Shown: positions 45,094 through 57,744 of the stretch, piece by piece
How positions within the stretch are numbered: position 1 is the stretch's first letter
Layout: each line of letters opens with the position of its first letter
Source: Adineta ricciae
Taxonomy: Eukaryota > Rotifera > Eurotatoria > Adinetida > Adinetidae
Direction of reading: 5' to 3'
Assembly (NCBI GenBank): GCA_905250025.1
Contig: CAJNOJ010000301.1
Coordinates: forward strand, 57,189 to 121,188
Length of the DNA: 64,000 bases
Notes under the pieces: model-generated
Told to the model about the DNA's origin: nothing
The model's input: the letters and a program-made list of their open reading frames with translations, nothing else
The model's database searches: none
Translations under genes and position numbers: made by a program

Positions 45094-46624
45094 TCAAACT
45101 CTTTGATTTAATTGCGAATGAAGATCATTGGAAAGTCCATTATGATCTGGATGAATAATATTTGTTGGTGAATGAGTAAATGGAGATTTGGGATTCGAAA
45201 ATGAATGAAATGCAGATAAACGTGTTGGTCTCGCACTTAAACGTGAAGAATTTCTTAATGAAATCAAATCTTAATCGAAAATAATGAAGATGAATAATCT
45301 TTTACTTTAAAATACTTGATGAATCAGGAGATATCAGATTGGATTTCGAATGAACAAACAAAATGTCGCCTAAAGATTTTGGTGTAAAGAGATTTGATTT
45401 GAAAAGATCAAAGAATTACTTGATGATTGATCTGTGTTCATCGAATTTGGATTTCGAAACCAAGCGATCGACTAAAAGATACGAGTGGAAATGGGATTTG
45501 GAATTGCAATGTTTTTACTTGTCCATTTGGTTTCGCTAAGATAGTGAGACATTCAGGTCCATTTTCCCATTTTCTTTGTTCTTTCCAAAGAAAAACATGT
45601 GGTGGTTGAGGAATGATATCTTTTGTTTGTCCACACCAAATCTGAAAAGAAGTTTGTTGATTTAAATTGAAATTTCATGTCTCTTACGGTAATTGTTTGT
45701 CCAGGTTGAATTATTGTATTAAATGGAAAACGAAAACGACACAAAGGTTTCGAAGGTGTATTTTGTTGAATAAAATGTCCACTTAAATCATATTCGTCGG
45801 AATTTGATACATTCAATAAACGAAGATAATCACCGTTTTTTGGTTCGATTTCATGAATACGAATATTTGTTAAAACTCTAGACGAATTTACCAAAAAGAA
45901 ATTCACATACTTTAGATTTTGTCGAAATATACAAATATGTTCTTTAATAGTTTTCCGAAGAACCGTTCACGTACAAAAAAACTATTTCACTCTTAGAGAT
46001 AATTCTCATCTTCGAATTTCACTGAGATATCTTTAGAAAGTTATCTGAGAAAATTTACTTTCCATTCATTGACGAAAGTTCGGATTGATTGGATGGAAAA
46101 GGTAAAATCGATTCTTCAGAATTTTCACTTTCTAAATAAGAAAAAAAAACGATTTTTCTTCTGACTTGGAAAAGAGAAGTGTTTAACTTGTTTCTTTTGT
46201 TAATCGTTGGTTGAGAAGACTTTTTTCCAAACTAAAACTAACTGATTTGGATAATTTCAATCTCGTTGAATGATCACTTTTCTTCAAATTTTCATTTGTG
46301 GAATGAATTATTGGTGAAACTCTTGTTTCTTTTTCTTCCAGAGGTTGTCTTACTCCATCTGTTGTCGTTCTAAAGAAGAAGAAAAAAGAACGATCAGAAT
46401 GACGAGAATACTCCAAAGAAATTTTTTTACTCATTTTGTTCATTGGTAATTTGATTTAAAAGATTTTTCATATTTTGTAATTCATCGAGAATATTTTCAT
46501 GTGTTTTCGACACAACAACCATAAGATCTTGTAATTTGCCATGAATTGATTGAACAGAAATTAATTTCTCTTCCAAACGTTGAACAAACGAAACAAGACG
46601 TTTAATTGTATTTTCATTGACCAT
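45094..46624 (-). CDS. Lamin-tail-domain protein with N-terminal coiled coil
   Basis: Eight exons join in phase: 46624-46431, 46369-46188, 46131-46059, 45877-45688, 45641-45519, 45471-45420, 45369-45316 and 45269-45094. The model gives 347 residues. Residues 1-64 form a heptad-rich helix (RLVSFVQRLEEKLISV, ILDELQNMKNLLNQI). A basic Ser-rich linker follows. A lamin tail (Ig-like) domain occupies roughly 150-265: IRIHEIEPKNGDYLRLLNVS, YDLSGHFIQQ, FRFPFNTIIQPGQTITIW, VFLWKEQRKWENG and IAWFRNP. A Ser/His/Pro-rich tail ends the protein. The absence of a long rod separates it from true lamins and suggests the LMNTD group. Function and location are unknown; nuclear or ciliary roles are inference. 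A decayed piece of the last exons recurs near 33.8 kb. Confidence 0.8.
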
Positions 46625-47970
46625 GATTTTTGATAAAAAAAAATTCAAAACAAGTTAGTTTAGATTTGTTTCGAAGAACGAATGAAACACATTTTTTAAA
46701 ATGATTTCTTTTCAAAGTGAGTTAATGTGTGAAGAAAGTAACGACACACAGTAACAATACCAACAAATGGTAACTAACTTTAGAAAAAGAAAAGAAAAAG
46801 AAGAAAATTTGTTCTTTTACATAAGATGAAATGGAAAAAAATGTCATTTCAATGGATTATTCAAGTTTATACAAATGTTTTGTTTATTTAAAAACAAAAT
46901 ACAATTTTATGTCATAATATCGTTGTATTTCTTTTTTGTCTTATTTATATTTACGATTGAAAAAATATTTTAAATTATCGTTTTATTTTCTTTCAAAAAA
47001 GATAAGTTCTTTCGTATTTAACAAAAAGTAAAACATGACTTTTCTCAATAATCCATTCACGTAGTTTTCAAATCATTGCAAAGATATTTCACTCAATTGA
47101 CATTCAGATATTAAGAGAATCTTTGTTTTATTCTTTCTAATTTACCTTTTGTTGATCGTTCTATGACAATTCCTTGTCGACACATGTCTTTTTTTTTCAA
47201 AATCTTCTGTATTATTCAAAGGAAAATTTAAATTCGAACTCAATTGATCTTTTCTTTCACGCATTGATTTACAACGTAGTTATTGTCAATAATGTGAGAA
47301 TTTGATGAAATATATTTTGAACAGATTGCAATTCTCAACAAATATTGTTGACTACAGGAAAAGAATCTTCATAAAACTTCATTTTGTATTGAATTTCATG
47401 AAAAGATGTGATGATTGTTGATCTGTTAATGCGATAACAAATATCAAAATGATGTGACCATTGACAAATATGTTACACAGAACATTTATTTTCTGAAAAT
47501 TTTAGATAAAGATATATCAAAAATTGATTTTAATCAATGAATTTTTTCATTTCTAATGAAAAGAAAGACACGTGAGAGAAAAATCGAATGAAAATAATGT
47601 TAATGAAAAAAATCAATATTTATTCGTTTGATTATATAGAATATTCTTGATTAAGTAAAGAAAAACAGATGTTCATCTATTGACAAATGTAATCACGTAA
47701 GAAAATCCAGTTTTCTTTTTCTAAGTTACTTTTCATGAACACAAGGAATCTGTTCCAGATTTATCTGAAAATCACGTTTTTTTTTCTCAAATACTATATT
47801 TAGAAATAACCATAAGAAAACTGAAAAGAATTTCTTTATGAAATTTTGTTTTATAGTTTATATGACAAAGAAATTTGTTATTGATGAATTTCTTTATGTG
47901 CAAAATAAAAGGAGACAACAAAGCAAATAGATGAAAAGATGAGAAGAGAAGTTAATGAAAATAAGACTTT
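46625..47970. other. Intergenic, nothing recognised
   Basis: 1.35 kb of AT-rich sequence with no open frame of interest. Confidence 0.5.
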
Positions 47971-48570
47971 TTATACTCGAAATCCCGAAGACAGAAGATT
48001 AAATTCTAATTGAACTTCATTAGCAATTGTTGAAAATAAAACCATTTGTTCATTATAATATATTCGATCAATTCCAAGACAAACTGCATTTCTTCTTCCT
48101 TGTCTTTTCGATTTTTTAAAAGTAATATCTTCTTCATTTTCATAAACACCCGGAACATAATAATGTCGTCTTTGTTGTGCCATAAGAAGTCTTTCAAACA
48201 TTGTTCGTAAATGAGCAGCAGTTTTCCACCAACTAAAATCATTTTCATCTGATGATTTAGCGATATCATCATCATATTCAGGTAATAATTGATAACGACG
48301 AAGTCTTAAACAAAGAGAATTGAGTGAAGAACTTAATTGAGGATTATATGCTGGTGATAAATGTGTTGAACTTTGATCATTGTTTTTTGCTTTTAAATTT
48401 GTCTCAATATCTGTTGAACTATCTTCAAGTGAAAAACTTCGTCGTAATGCAAGTGGAGCATGAAATTGACGTTGTTTTAAACATCGACGATCAGATAAAT
48501 AATGATAATTTTCAATTAAATGTGTTCGATCATCGTTTTCATAAGAATTAAATGTTAAACTTGTTGCCAT
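47971..48570 (-). CDS. Hypothetical 199-residue protein
   Basis: A complete single-exon frame with ATG and stop. The product is polar, with RRSFSLEDSSTD, a Leu/Arg helix (LNSLCLRLRRYQLLPEYDDD), SWWKTAAHLRTMFERLLMAQQ and a basic KKSKRQGRR block that could be a nuclear signal. No transmembrane segment or signal peptide is present. I recognise no family. Its length and unbroken frame in AT-rich DNA, with codon use like its neighbours, support a real gene. RRSFSLED resembles a kinase-site or 14-3-3 binding motif, which is weak evidence. Confidence 0.65.
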   Translation of the reverse strand: MATSLTFNSYENDDRTHLIENYHYLSDRRCLKQRQFHAPLALRRSFSLEDSSTDIETNLKAKNNDQSSTHLSPAYNPQLSSSLNSLCLRLRRYQLLPEYDDDIAKSSDENDFSWWKTAAHLRTMFERLLMAQQRRHYYVPGVYENEEDITFKKSKRQGRRNAVCLGIDRIYYNEQMVLFSTIANEVQLEFNLLSSGFRV

Positions 48571-49839
48571 TTGTATTTGATCAAATCTTTTCGATGTTAA
48601 TCAATAACTCCTCTCAATTAAATCTCAAAATATGTCAAATAGTTAGTTAGTGAACTAATAATCTGATTTCTTTTTCTCAAGTATTTCTTATTTCTTTATT
48701 CTCTTTTTTTCTTCTCTCTCTCTCTCTTCATTCTTTTTCATTAAATCTACGGAAATGACATGAAAACTTATGTATATTTGGTAAAATCATCGTTTCTCTC
48801 TTTTTCTCTTATCCAACGTAGGAGTGTAACATGACATCGAGAAAACATTTGTTATTAGTTCTAAAATCTTTTAATCATGTTTCTCCAATAGATTGTTTTA
48901 TCAGTCATGATTTCATTGTTGATCATGTATTTTCCTGCGAGTTTAGACATGACAAAGATTAATAGGATTTACTCAATTTTGCACGAATTTTATTACGTCT
49001 TTGTCTTGTTAGAGAAGAAAATGAGAATTGATTAAGAAAACAAATGAATATTTTGATCTAATAGTCATAAAATAAAGTCTGGATGAAATTTTGTTCTTCA
49101 TGACACGCCTATTTTTTATTAATTTTTCTTTCTTTCTCTTCAATGAAACAATATTTGAAATGTTCTATTCACTCATATAACTTTGTTCATCATGAACTCA
49201 ATGAAACACAATTTCTAAAAATAAAAGAACGACGATTATATTAATAAATAGATATAAAAATCTCTTAACAGATGTGTCTTGTGTCTGGTAAAATTAATAT
49301 TGTTGAAAATGACAATGGAGAAATCTTTTTTTTCGTATTGAATTGATAGACTTAACATTTAGTTTGTTTCTATGAAGATTCATCGATCTATTTTGAAATT
49401 CTTTGTTGAGAGAAGATGATCCGAAAAGAATACTTTGCATTCGTTTATTTACAATTCCAGTCTCGTCGACAAAAAAAGAGTTGAATTTTGTTAATTAAAA
49501 GAAATAAGAAAAATTATTTTGTTATTATCGTTGGGAAATAGAATATTATTCCAATGTGCTTATTTTGTATTCCCGAAAGAGAAAAAAGAAACAGGCATTT
49601 TCTTCGTTTCTGTCGATGTTTTTCTCCTTTCTTTTCTTTTTCTGTTCTTTGAAGGCAAAATAGACGATAGGGGTAGTTGTAACGTCAACATATCATGTCT
49701 CACAAAGACGAAAATACTACAAGGTCGAAGGACAGAAAAACGCTTATGTGATAAATTTCCTTTCATTGGCCTTTGTTTTTTCTCTGTACAGTTTATTAAA
49801 GTATACATTCCATTGAATTATTTCAGAAAAATTAGAAAA
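48571..49839. other. Divergent intergenic region upstream of phospholipase D
   Basis: Contains a pyrimidine run with (CT)n near 48713-48728. No gene recognised. Confidence 0.5.
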
Positions 49840-52800
49840 ATGAATCAATTAGATGCAACAGCGGGTATCGATAGTCTTGTTAAACATACAGCGGATATGG
49901 TCGATTTGACGTTAACATCGAGTATGTACCAAACTGTATTGTATTTCGATAAATATTAGGTCAAATTGACGTTTTCCCCCCTTAACAATCATCACTTCTA
50001 TAGAATTGATAAAAAACATCAGTGAGTCATCGATAAATTCTTCGCTTTTCAATGATTGTGACCTATAAAGAGGTCGATTCCATTGACATTCACATAAATG
50101 TGTTCATAAAAAGTGTTGTTTTCATAAAATGTTAATATCATTGATATTTATAGGTCAAGTAATTAACAAATTTCATTTCAGGTAGTTCTCATCGACGACA
50201 CATTGAATATTTACCATATCCAGATGAAAATTTCGTTGAAAATCTCGACGAATTGTGTCAAAGTTGGTTTCTTTTTCTTGAAAAATGTTTTCAATTATTT
50301 CTTTTAATTTCTAATAGATGATGAATGTCCATTAGAATTAATTTATTCAAGACGTAACAAAACATTTGTACGTGGAATTCCTGTTGAAGTAACAAAGATC
50401 ACAGCCGAACGAATTTATAATCCTGTTACTGAATTTCTTTATCCATATTTGTAAATTATTTGAAAGAATTTGAAAATTCTATTGAAATCAAATTGTTTTT
50501 ATTTAGATATACAATAACAATTCGTCATGGACCAAAATTTGAATGGACAATTCAAAAACGTTATAAACATTTTCATGATCTTCATAAATCTCTTGTTCGT
50601 TATGTTGAAACTGAAACTGGACATTCGATGAGTAGTTTAAATAAGTAAATGAAGCGATTTTCTTTGGTTTTCATTCCAATTGAATTTCTTTTTTCTTTTC
50701 AAAGAAGTCATGTATCAGAAACAACGAAGAATAATGATGATCAACCAGCTTTTCCAACTCGAAATGATCGAATTGCTTTTATTGATCAATATTCAATCGA
50801 AACTCGTTGTGTAAAAACATTTGTCTTTATCATTTTTCTCTTCATATTCCTTTTCTCTTTTTAGAAATCTTTACAAGACTATTTAAACAAAGTTTTAAAA
50901 CATCCTAAACTTCGTGAACACATAGCTGTGGTAAGTCAACTTATCACAAAAACTTTCTGCAGAATTTTATTATCAAAACGACAAATCTAAACAAAACTTT
51001 TGCGATGTGTTAATTTAATCTTTGACTGATTCGAGTAAATACTCGTGTATTGATCTTTAAGTACGATTTACTGTAAATTTAGTACTGCGAACTTAAATAT
51101 ATTTTAGCTCATGGTCAATTCATTATCTGATGTTAGGAATTGCATGATTCACGAGTTTAACTACATTTTAATCCCATTGTAATAGTATCACGTTGATCAC
51201 TACCATTTCGTCTCGACGTTTTCAGAGCAAATCGGATGTGTCGCGCCTGAGACTTTCGGCTTAGATTCGGTTTCCTGTTAATGCTGAGGGAATATGATTT
51301 GTTCGAAATGTTTTATTTTTAATTTAGAGAGAATTTCTCGAAGTAAGTCCATTGTCATTTGTACATGGTTTGGGAACAAGTGTGAAAGAAGGTGCAATAG
51401 CGAAACGTTCGAATGATGATTTTCGCGGTCGTTCAATATTTCTTCGAATGCCATTTATGTGTGATAAATGCAAATTTCATCATGGACAAAAATGGTTCGT
51501 TTTAAAAGATTCATATTTTGTTTATATGAATCCTGATTCTGCATTGATTGGCTTCCCAATGCTTATCGATCGAGGATTTACACTTCAACAAGGTTTTCGA
51601 AAAACAGGAACAAATAATGGAATTCGAATAAAAAATTTACAACGTTCAATGATCATTAAATTTGAAAAAGAAGACGAAAGAGACTTTTGGTTCGATGCTT
51701 TGAATAAAGTAAAGAATAAATGTCTTCTCTTCGAACCACATTTATTCGATTCATTTGCACCGCAAAGACAACAACAATTTGCTCAATGGTTTATCAATGG
51801 ACAATCTTATATGGAAGCGGTTGCAAAAGGAATTTTAGCAGCAAAAGAAGAAATTTTTATTACTGATTGGTGGTTATCACCAGAAATTATGTTAATTCGA
51901 CCATATGGTGATGATTCAATGAGATTAGATAATCTTCTTGGAAAACGAGCGGTAAAGTTCATTGAGAAGAAACAAAAATAAAAATAAAACCGATTTCGAA
52001 TTTGTGTTCTAGGAAGAAGGAATTCGTGTTTATGTTATGGTTTTCAAAGATATTGTTCAAGTTGTTGGTTTAAATAGTTTACATACAAAAGCAAAATTAA
52101 TTTCAAAAAGTCCAAATAAAAAAAATATTAAAGTTATTCGTCATCCTGATCATCGCGTTTTACCAGGAACTGAATCTTCGTTTCTTTATTCACATCATGA
52201 AAAAACTCTCATTATTGATCAAAAAGTCGCGTTTATTGGAGGAATTGATCTTTGTTGGGGAAGGTGGGACACGGATGCTCATAGGTAACTGTTCAAATCT
52301 TCTTTGTTTCATTTCAAATTATTATTTTTCGTTTTAGATTAATCGATTTAAGTGATGAAAATATTACCGAATTGAAACTTCCAAGTGAAATTGCTGAACA
52401 ACCAGAAATCGAAGAGAAACAACAGGAATCCGCTGTTGATACAACTGAAAAAATGGCTGAAAATGCAATAAATACAAAAATCGTAAGTAATTCATTTTCA
52501 TTTAAATATTTCATGAAAACGTTATTTTGTTTAAGGATGATTCAACAACACCATTAATCAAAACAAATGAAAAAGAATCTTCATTAAAATCAAGTAGGAC
52601 GAGATTTCATAACTCTCTTTCAAAGATTTTATTTGTATTTTTTTCTATTAGATGGAACAAATTCAGTGAAACCAAGTAAATACAAAGACTTTGTTTGATG
52701 TTAAAGAAAATCTGTTGTTTTGTAGAAGTGACTGATTTTAAAAGTGAATTAAACAAAAATGAACGGAAAATATTGGCTGAAGAAAAAGCTGCACAGGAAG

Positions 52801-54735
52801 GAGAAGTTCCACATGAGAAAAAATGGAAGAAAATCTTCAAAGTAAAATTGATTTTCTTTCCGAATGAAATCAAAGGAAGATTTTCTTTTCAAATAGCGTC
52901 ATCGAAAAGCGTACGATGATGATTCATCGAATGAAGAAGAAGAAATGGAAGAAGAAGAAATACCAAAAAGTGAACCGGGAGATGAGAAACCAAAAACAAT
53001 CGTTGGTGTAACACCAGTTGTGGATGATAAATGTCGATTTTTTCTTGGAAAAGATTATTCAAATTCATACGAAAAAGATTTCGAATTTATCGAAAAATTC
53101 GATGAAGGTTTTTCATTGAATAAAACTTTTCGTTTTGTTTATTTATTTTTTCTAAAGATTATATCGATCGAAAAGTTTCTCCTCGAATGCCATGGCATGA
53201 CGAAGCTTTAGTTGTCTCTGGAGAAGCGGCACGTGATTGTGCTAGACATTTCATTCAACGATGGAATGTTCACAAAGTAACAAATCTTTATCTTTAAAAT
53301 TGATTTTTTAAAAGATGATTTTGAATTTTAGGCGGATAAATATCGTTTTATTGAATCTTATCCATATCTTGTTCCAAAAAGTTATTCAGATGAAGAATTA
53401 TTTGATCATTCGGTGCTTAATTCAATTCTTAGAGAAGATCGTCCAGCAATTTGTGTTGATGCTCAATGTGTTCGTTCAGTTTCATTTTGGTCATGTGGAA
53501 CACAAACAGTTGAACATTCAATTCAAAATGCGTATATTCATATGATTGATAGTGCTCAACATTTTATTTATATTGAAGTAAAAGATTTGTTTTTTCATAA
53601 ACATTTCCTTTTAAAAATAACATTTATAGAATCAATTTTTTATCTCAATTGCTCAAGATGCAACAATTAAAAATGGAATTGGTGATGCACTTTATCGTCG
53701 AATTGTTCGTGCATGTATCAATAAAGAAAAATTTCGAGTTTATGTTATCATCCCTCTATTACCTGGATTTTCTAATGTCAATGCAGTTCAAGCTGTTCTA
53801 TATTTTATTATGAGATCGATTAATAAAGGTGAAACATCACTTTTCGAACGATTAAAACAAAGTGGTAAATATTTCTTCTTTTTTTTTTCGAAAAAAAAAT
53901 CTTTTTTTTTCGTTTTTCAACAAAGGAGTTATTGATCCTGAAGAATATATTTCATTTTATGGAATGAGAAATTGGGATATTCTTATGGGTTCATTAGTAA
54001 CAGAAATAATTTATGTTCATTCAAAATTGATGATTGTTGATGATCGAATGTGTATTTGTGGATCAGCAAATATCAATGATCGATCTCTTCAAGGTTCTCG
54101 TGATTCGGAATTTTGTTTAGTTGTTAATGATATTGAAATGATTGATTCAACTTTAAATGGTCAAACACAAAAAGTCGGAAAATTCTGTTCAACATGGAGA
54201 AAGAAATTATTTAGGTAAAATTCAAAATTATCTTTTCAAAAAAAAAAAGAACAAAAAAAATGTTTTTTTTTCTCTCGTAGACAAATTTTAGGAATTAAAA
54301 ATGAAACTGATTTGAATGTGGATGATCCATGTTCAGATGAATTTTATAATTATTTTCGTGAAACTGCACGAAATAATGCTCAAATTTATGAAGAAGTATT
54401 CAATACTTTACCAACAAATCATATTCGATTATTTACTGAAGTTGAAAAATATACTCAAAGACCAAAATTAAAACAAACAGATCCTTTAGCTGTATGTTTT
54501 GACAAAATCAAATTTCATCTGTCATCTTTTTATATTTCTTCAAAGGCTCATGAGAAATGTAAACAAATCAAAGGTTTTCTTGTTGAATTTCCTTTACAAT
54601 TCTTAGCTGATGATGTTCTCATGCCAAAATGGAACACTTCAGAAGGTAAAAACACTTCTTCATTTCAAAATATTTCATATTCATTCTGGTTCTTTCGAAT
54701 GTTTAGGTATGGCTCCAATCTTATTGTGGACATAA
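49840..54735 (+). CDS. Phospholipase D (PX-PH-HKD type, PLD1/2 family)
   Basis: A many-exon gene. Early exons are 49840-49921, 50182-50262, 50318-50450, 50507-50644, 50705-50810, 50865-50930, 51328-51951 and 52013-52284, all in phase. It hydrolyses phosphatidylcholine to phosphatidic acid at membranes. The PX domain covers [20 protein letters not shown]. The PH domain follows ([35 protein letters not shown]). The first HKD is [19 protein letters not shown] and the second is [20 protein letters not shown], so both halves of the active site are intact. The C terminus GMAPILLWT matches the conserved PLD end. Between HKD1 and the second half lies an acidic, Lys/Glu-rich loop made of several tiny exons. 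The intron at 50931-51327 is about 397 bp against about 55 for the others. A partial second copy starts at 62699. Confidence 0.93.
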
Positions 54736-55163
54736 AACAAGAATCTATTGTTTTGCTTTGTTTAAAAACAAAAAAAACGATCTTTTGTTTGACTTCCTTC
54801 TTAGTTTCGTGCTTCTAATGTGTTAATACTTGTGTGTCTTGTTGTTTTTTTAAACCAATTTGTCAAACGAACGCATTTATCGGTGCTCTAGTTAATCGTA
54901 GAATTTAATAAAGTAGAATTCTTCTCATTTCATATGAATATCGATTCAATCGATTACGAAATGAAATCTCTTCTTTTAAAAAGAAAGAGAAAAAAATTGT
55001 TATTTAAAAAAGAGAATCGATTGTTTAAACATGATACACCCACAAAATTCAAAAGTTTCTTTTTCTTTTCTCTCTTTCAAAAATCAATATGAAAATGTTT
55101 TCACATCTCATTTCGTTTTACTTTTAAACAAACATCTGATTGTGTGTTACGAAGAACAGATCA
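54736..55163. other. Intergenic, nothing recognised
   Basis: AT-rich spacer between the PLD stop and the first Thr-rich gene; AATAAA near 54907 may be the PLD polyadenylation signal. Confidence 0.5.
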
Positions 55164-55611
55164 ATGGAACTTCAGCCTTATTCATCCGAATTTAAAACAC
55201 CTTCAATTATTCTCAATATTGAAGATCATCGAAAACGAACAACAGTTCGACATGGGTAAATTCATTTCTTAACATTTTCTTTTTTCACTATTTTCCTCAT
55301 TTAGTCGATGCAGATATTGGATTTGTCCAATAATCACTGCAGCACTTCTCATTGCTCTTGTCTTAACAGCTCTTATTATTCCAATAGTTGTAATGGCTCT
55401 TCAAAGTTTGTTTCATCAGTTTCTCAAATCTTTTTTTCCTGATCGAAATCTCTCTTTAGCATCAACAACTACAACGACTACGACCACAACTACTACGACA
55501 ACTACAACAACCACATCGACGACTACGACTACAACGACGACGACTACAACTACCACTACGACCACCACAACGACTACAACAACGACTTCGACATCGACCA
55601 CAACTTCTTAA
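55164..55611 (+). CDS. Single-pass membrane protein with poly-threonine ectodomain, paralogue 1
   Basis: Three exons with introns at about 55258-55312 and 55406-55459 (the second is 54 bp, so reading through it is also open). A short cytoplasmic segment (IILNIEDHRKRTTVRHG) precedes one membrane helix (ITAALLIALVLTALIIPIVV). The rest is almost pure Thr with scattered Ser, ending TSTSTTTS. The Thr tract uses all four ACN codons in mixed order. It would be heavily O-glycosylated, mucin-like, on the cell surface. It is clearly related to the next gene through VLNIED/ILNIED, the TM position and the intron positions. No named family. Confidence 0.65.
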
Positions 55612-56279
55612 AAATGAAGAAGAAGAAGAAGAAAAAATACATCTATTCGTTCATTTTCGTTTTCTCATTTCAACAATGAATATACAAGAAGAAAAATTTC
55701 AGTTCATTTGAGTGTTCTTCTTGAACAATTTTGTACAAAATAAATCACTTTTTTTGATAAAAGTATTTTCCCATTATTTCTATTTGTTTTCATCTGTGAA
55801 GATTTGTGTAATAAAACATCGAGTAAAAATCGGTGAAAGTTTTTGTTTTTGTCTCATCGAATTCAATGGCTGAAAATGAAAACATTTTTCTTTTTCTTTT
55901 TGTTATTCTATTCATCATAGAGCGTAACTTTTTCAAAGAAAAGACAATTTGTGTTAATTGAGCAAAACCAAACGTTGAAAATCTCCCATGACGTGTCATA
56001 ATTTTGTAATTACTTTGTTATAATGATAAAAACAAACAAATTTTGAAGATGAAGAAAATGCAGTCAATGATTACAAAAGAAAAACGCCCATCGAATCATG
56101 AAACACCTACGACGTCCTTCATGTTTTTCTTTCTTCACTTTTCCTCGGCAAAAAACAATGATCTGAGCAACAGATTCCCATTTAAATTCTATTTTTATTC
56201 TCTTCATCGATTCACTTTCAAATCGAAACAAACGATCACATTCACTTCGTTTTTATTTCATTTATCTTTTCACCAAAAC
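55612..56279. other. Spacer between the two Thr-rich genes
   Basis: AT-rich; contains AATAAA near 55738 that could end the first gene. Nothing else recognised. Confidence 0.5.
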
Positions 56280-56815
56280 ATGTCTTTAACTCCCTATGTA
56301 AAACAGGAAATTACACCATACGTCAGACAAATACGAACATCACCACTCAGTATACAAAACTTAGACACATCGTATACGAATCAACAATCTTCTTCACCTG
56401 TTATTGTGTTAAATATTGAAGATGCAAGAAAAATTCCATCGAGAACAACGTAAGAATTTTCATTTATCTTTTCTCATTTCATTTTCTTTCGTCTTTTAGA
56501 GTTTCACCTTGTTTAAAACTCCTTGTGGGTCTTATTGCTGGTTTGCTTCTCTTAGCAGCTATTCTTGTACCAGTTCTAGTAACAGTTCTCACAAGTATGT
56601 CACATATTCATTGAAAATTTACCAATATTATCCTCTCTTTTTATTTTCAAATAGCAACAACAACAACGACGACAACAACGACCACGACTACAACTACATC
56701 GACAACAACGACAACGACAACGACAACAACTACTACAACTACAACCACAACAACAACGACTACTACCTCGACAACGACTAGCACATCGACGACAACGACT
56801 GCTGTTCCTGGTTAA
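56280..56815 (+). CDS. Single-pass membrane protein with poly-threonine ectodomain, paralogue 2
   Basis: Three exons: ATG 56280 to about 56449, about 56501-56594, and about 56655 to the stop at 56815. The N-terminal cytoplasmic part (SLTPYVKQEITPYVRQIR ... PVIVLNIEDARK) is longer than in paralogue 1. The helix is LKLLVGLIAGLLLLAAILVP. The tail is threonine-rich with mixed ACN codons and ends TAVPG. The shared ILNIED/VLNIED motif, TM placement and intron phases show tandem duplication with paralogue 1. It is probably a mucin-like surface protein; no orthologue is recognised. Confidence 0.65.
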
Positions 56816-57744
56816 ATAAATCTCATACGACATTAGTTGTTCGATATTCGAAGATTTATTTATTTATTTTATTGAAACTGTATGTATGGTCATTACATCT
56901 ATGCCATTCTCTTTCGAATTCAAATGAAAATCTTCGTATGTTTATAATAATACTTTTCATTCAACAGTTGTTGAACATAGATTTGGAATCTCGTTGTTTT
57001 TCTTAAATAAAATTCCTGATAAGGTTCTGATTATCTTAAATTGACATACTTTCTCAAATGACATTTTCTGAAAGATCGTTTTTTATGAGGCATTCGTGAC
57101 ATTTAACTGGAAAGAAATCAACATATTGTTCTTTAACTGCATTTGACGTGTTGTTGAAACGAATCGTTAAAAATTTTCTTCAACAAGATCATCGAATTTT
57201 CTAAATAATAAATATTAAGTCATTTTAACCTTTCGATAATACAAAATTGAATGTAATTCAGACACAACTCATTGTTCTATGAATTCCACGTTATTTATGT
57301 TTATTACTAAGAGTTTTTGTTCAAAATGCACTAAGAATTGTTGAGAAAATATAAACTATTTGATAATACTCATGAAAAATCATTCTATTCTTTACAAGAT
57401 TAGAATTGTAAATAATCATTGAAAAAAAAACACCAGCTCTATTTTGTATATTTATTGTTATTTTCTTAATTATATTACAATAAGAAATCTTCATATGTAA
57501 TACTTTTGTAGATTTGAAATTTTTACTGATATTAATGATCTTGTGTAAATGTAAAGAAATCAAATACGATTTATATGAAACGAACGACATAACAATAGAA
57601 AAAGGTAAATAAAATATCGAGAGAAAAGGAGAAAATTGTATTTTCATGTAGCAGTAAATGGATCACAATTAGAAACAAATTAATAAAAAGCACCACAGTA
57701 GAAAATAGTTGACTTTTTTCTAATTATAAAGAAACTTTCAATAA
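56816..57744. other. Intergenic, nothing recognised
   Basis: AT-rich 0.9 kb; open frames here are short and hydrophobic in the way random AT-rich DNA produces. Confidence 0.5.

Noticed and set aside
49519-49839. In-frame extension upstream of the phospholipase D ATG
   Set aside because: Low-complexity hydrophobic translation of non-coding DNA; PLD homology starts after the ATG at 49840.
55416-55601. Poly-valine frame on the minus strand
   Set aside because: Simple antisense of the ACN threonine tract.
56600-56833. Cys/Arg-rich minus-strand frame resembling a cysteine-rich peptide
   Set aside because: Antisense of the second threonine tract read in another frame; no start context or signal peptide.
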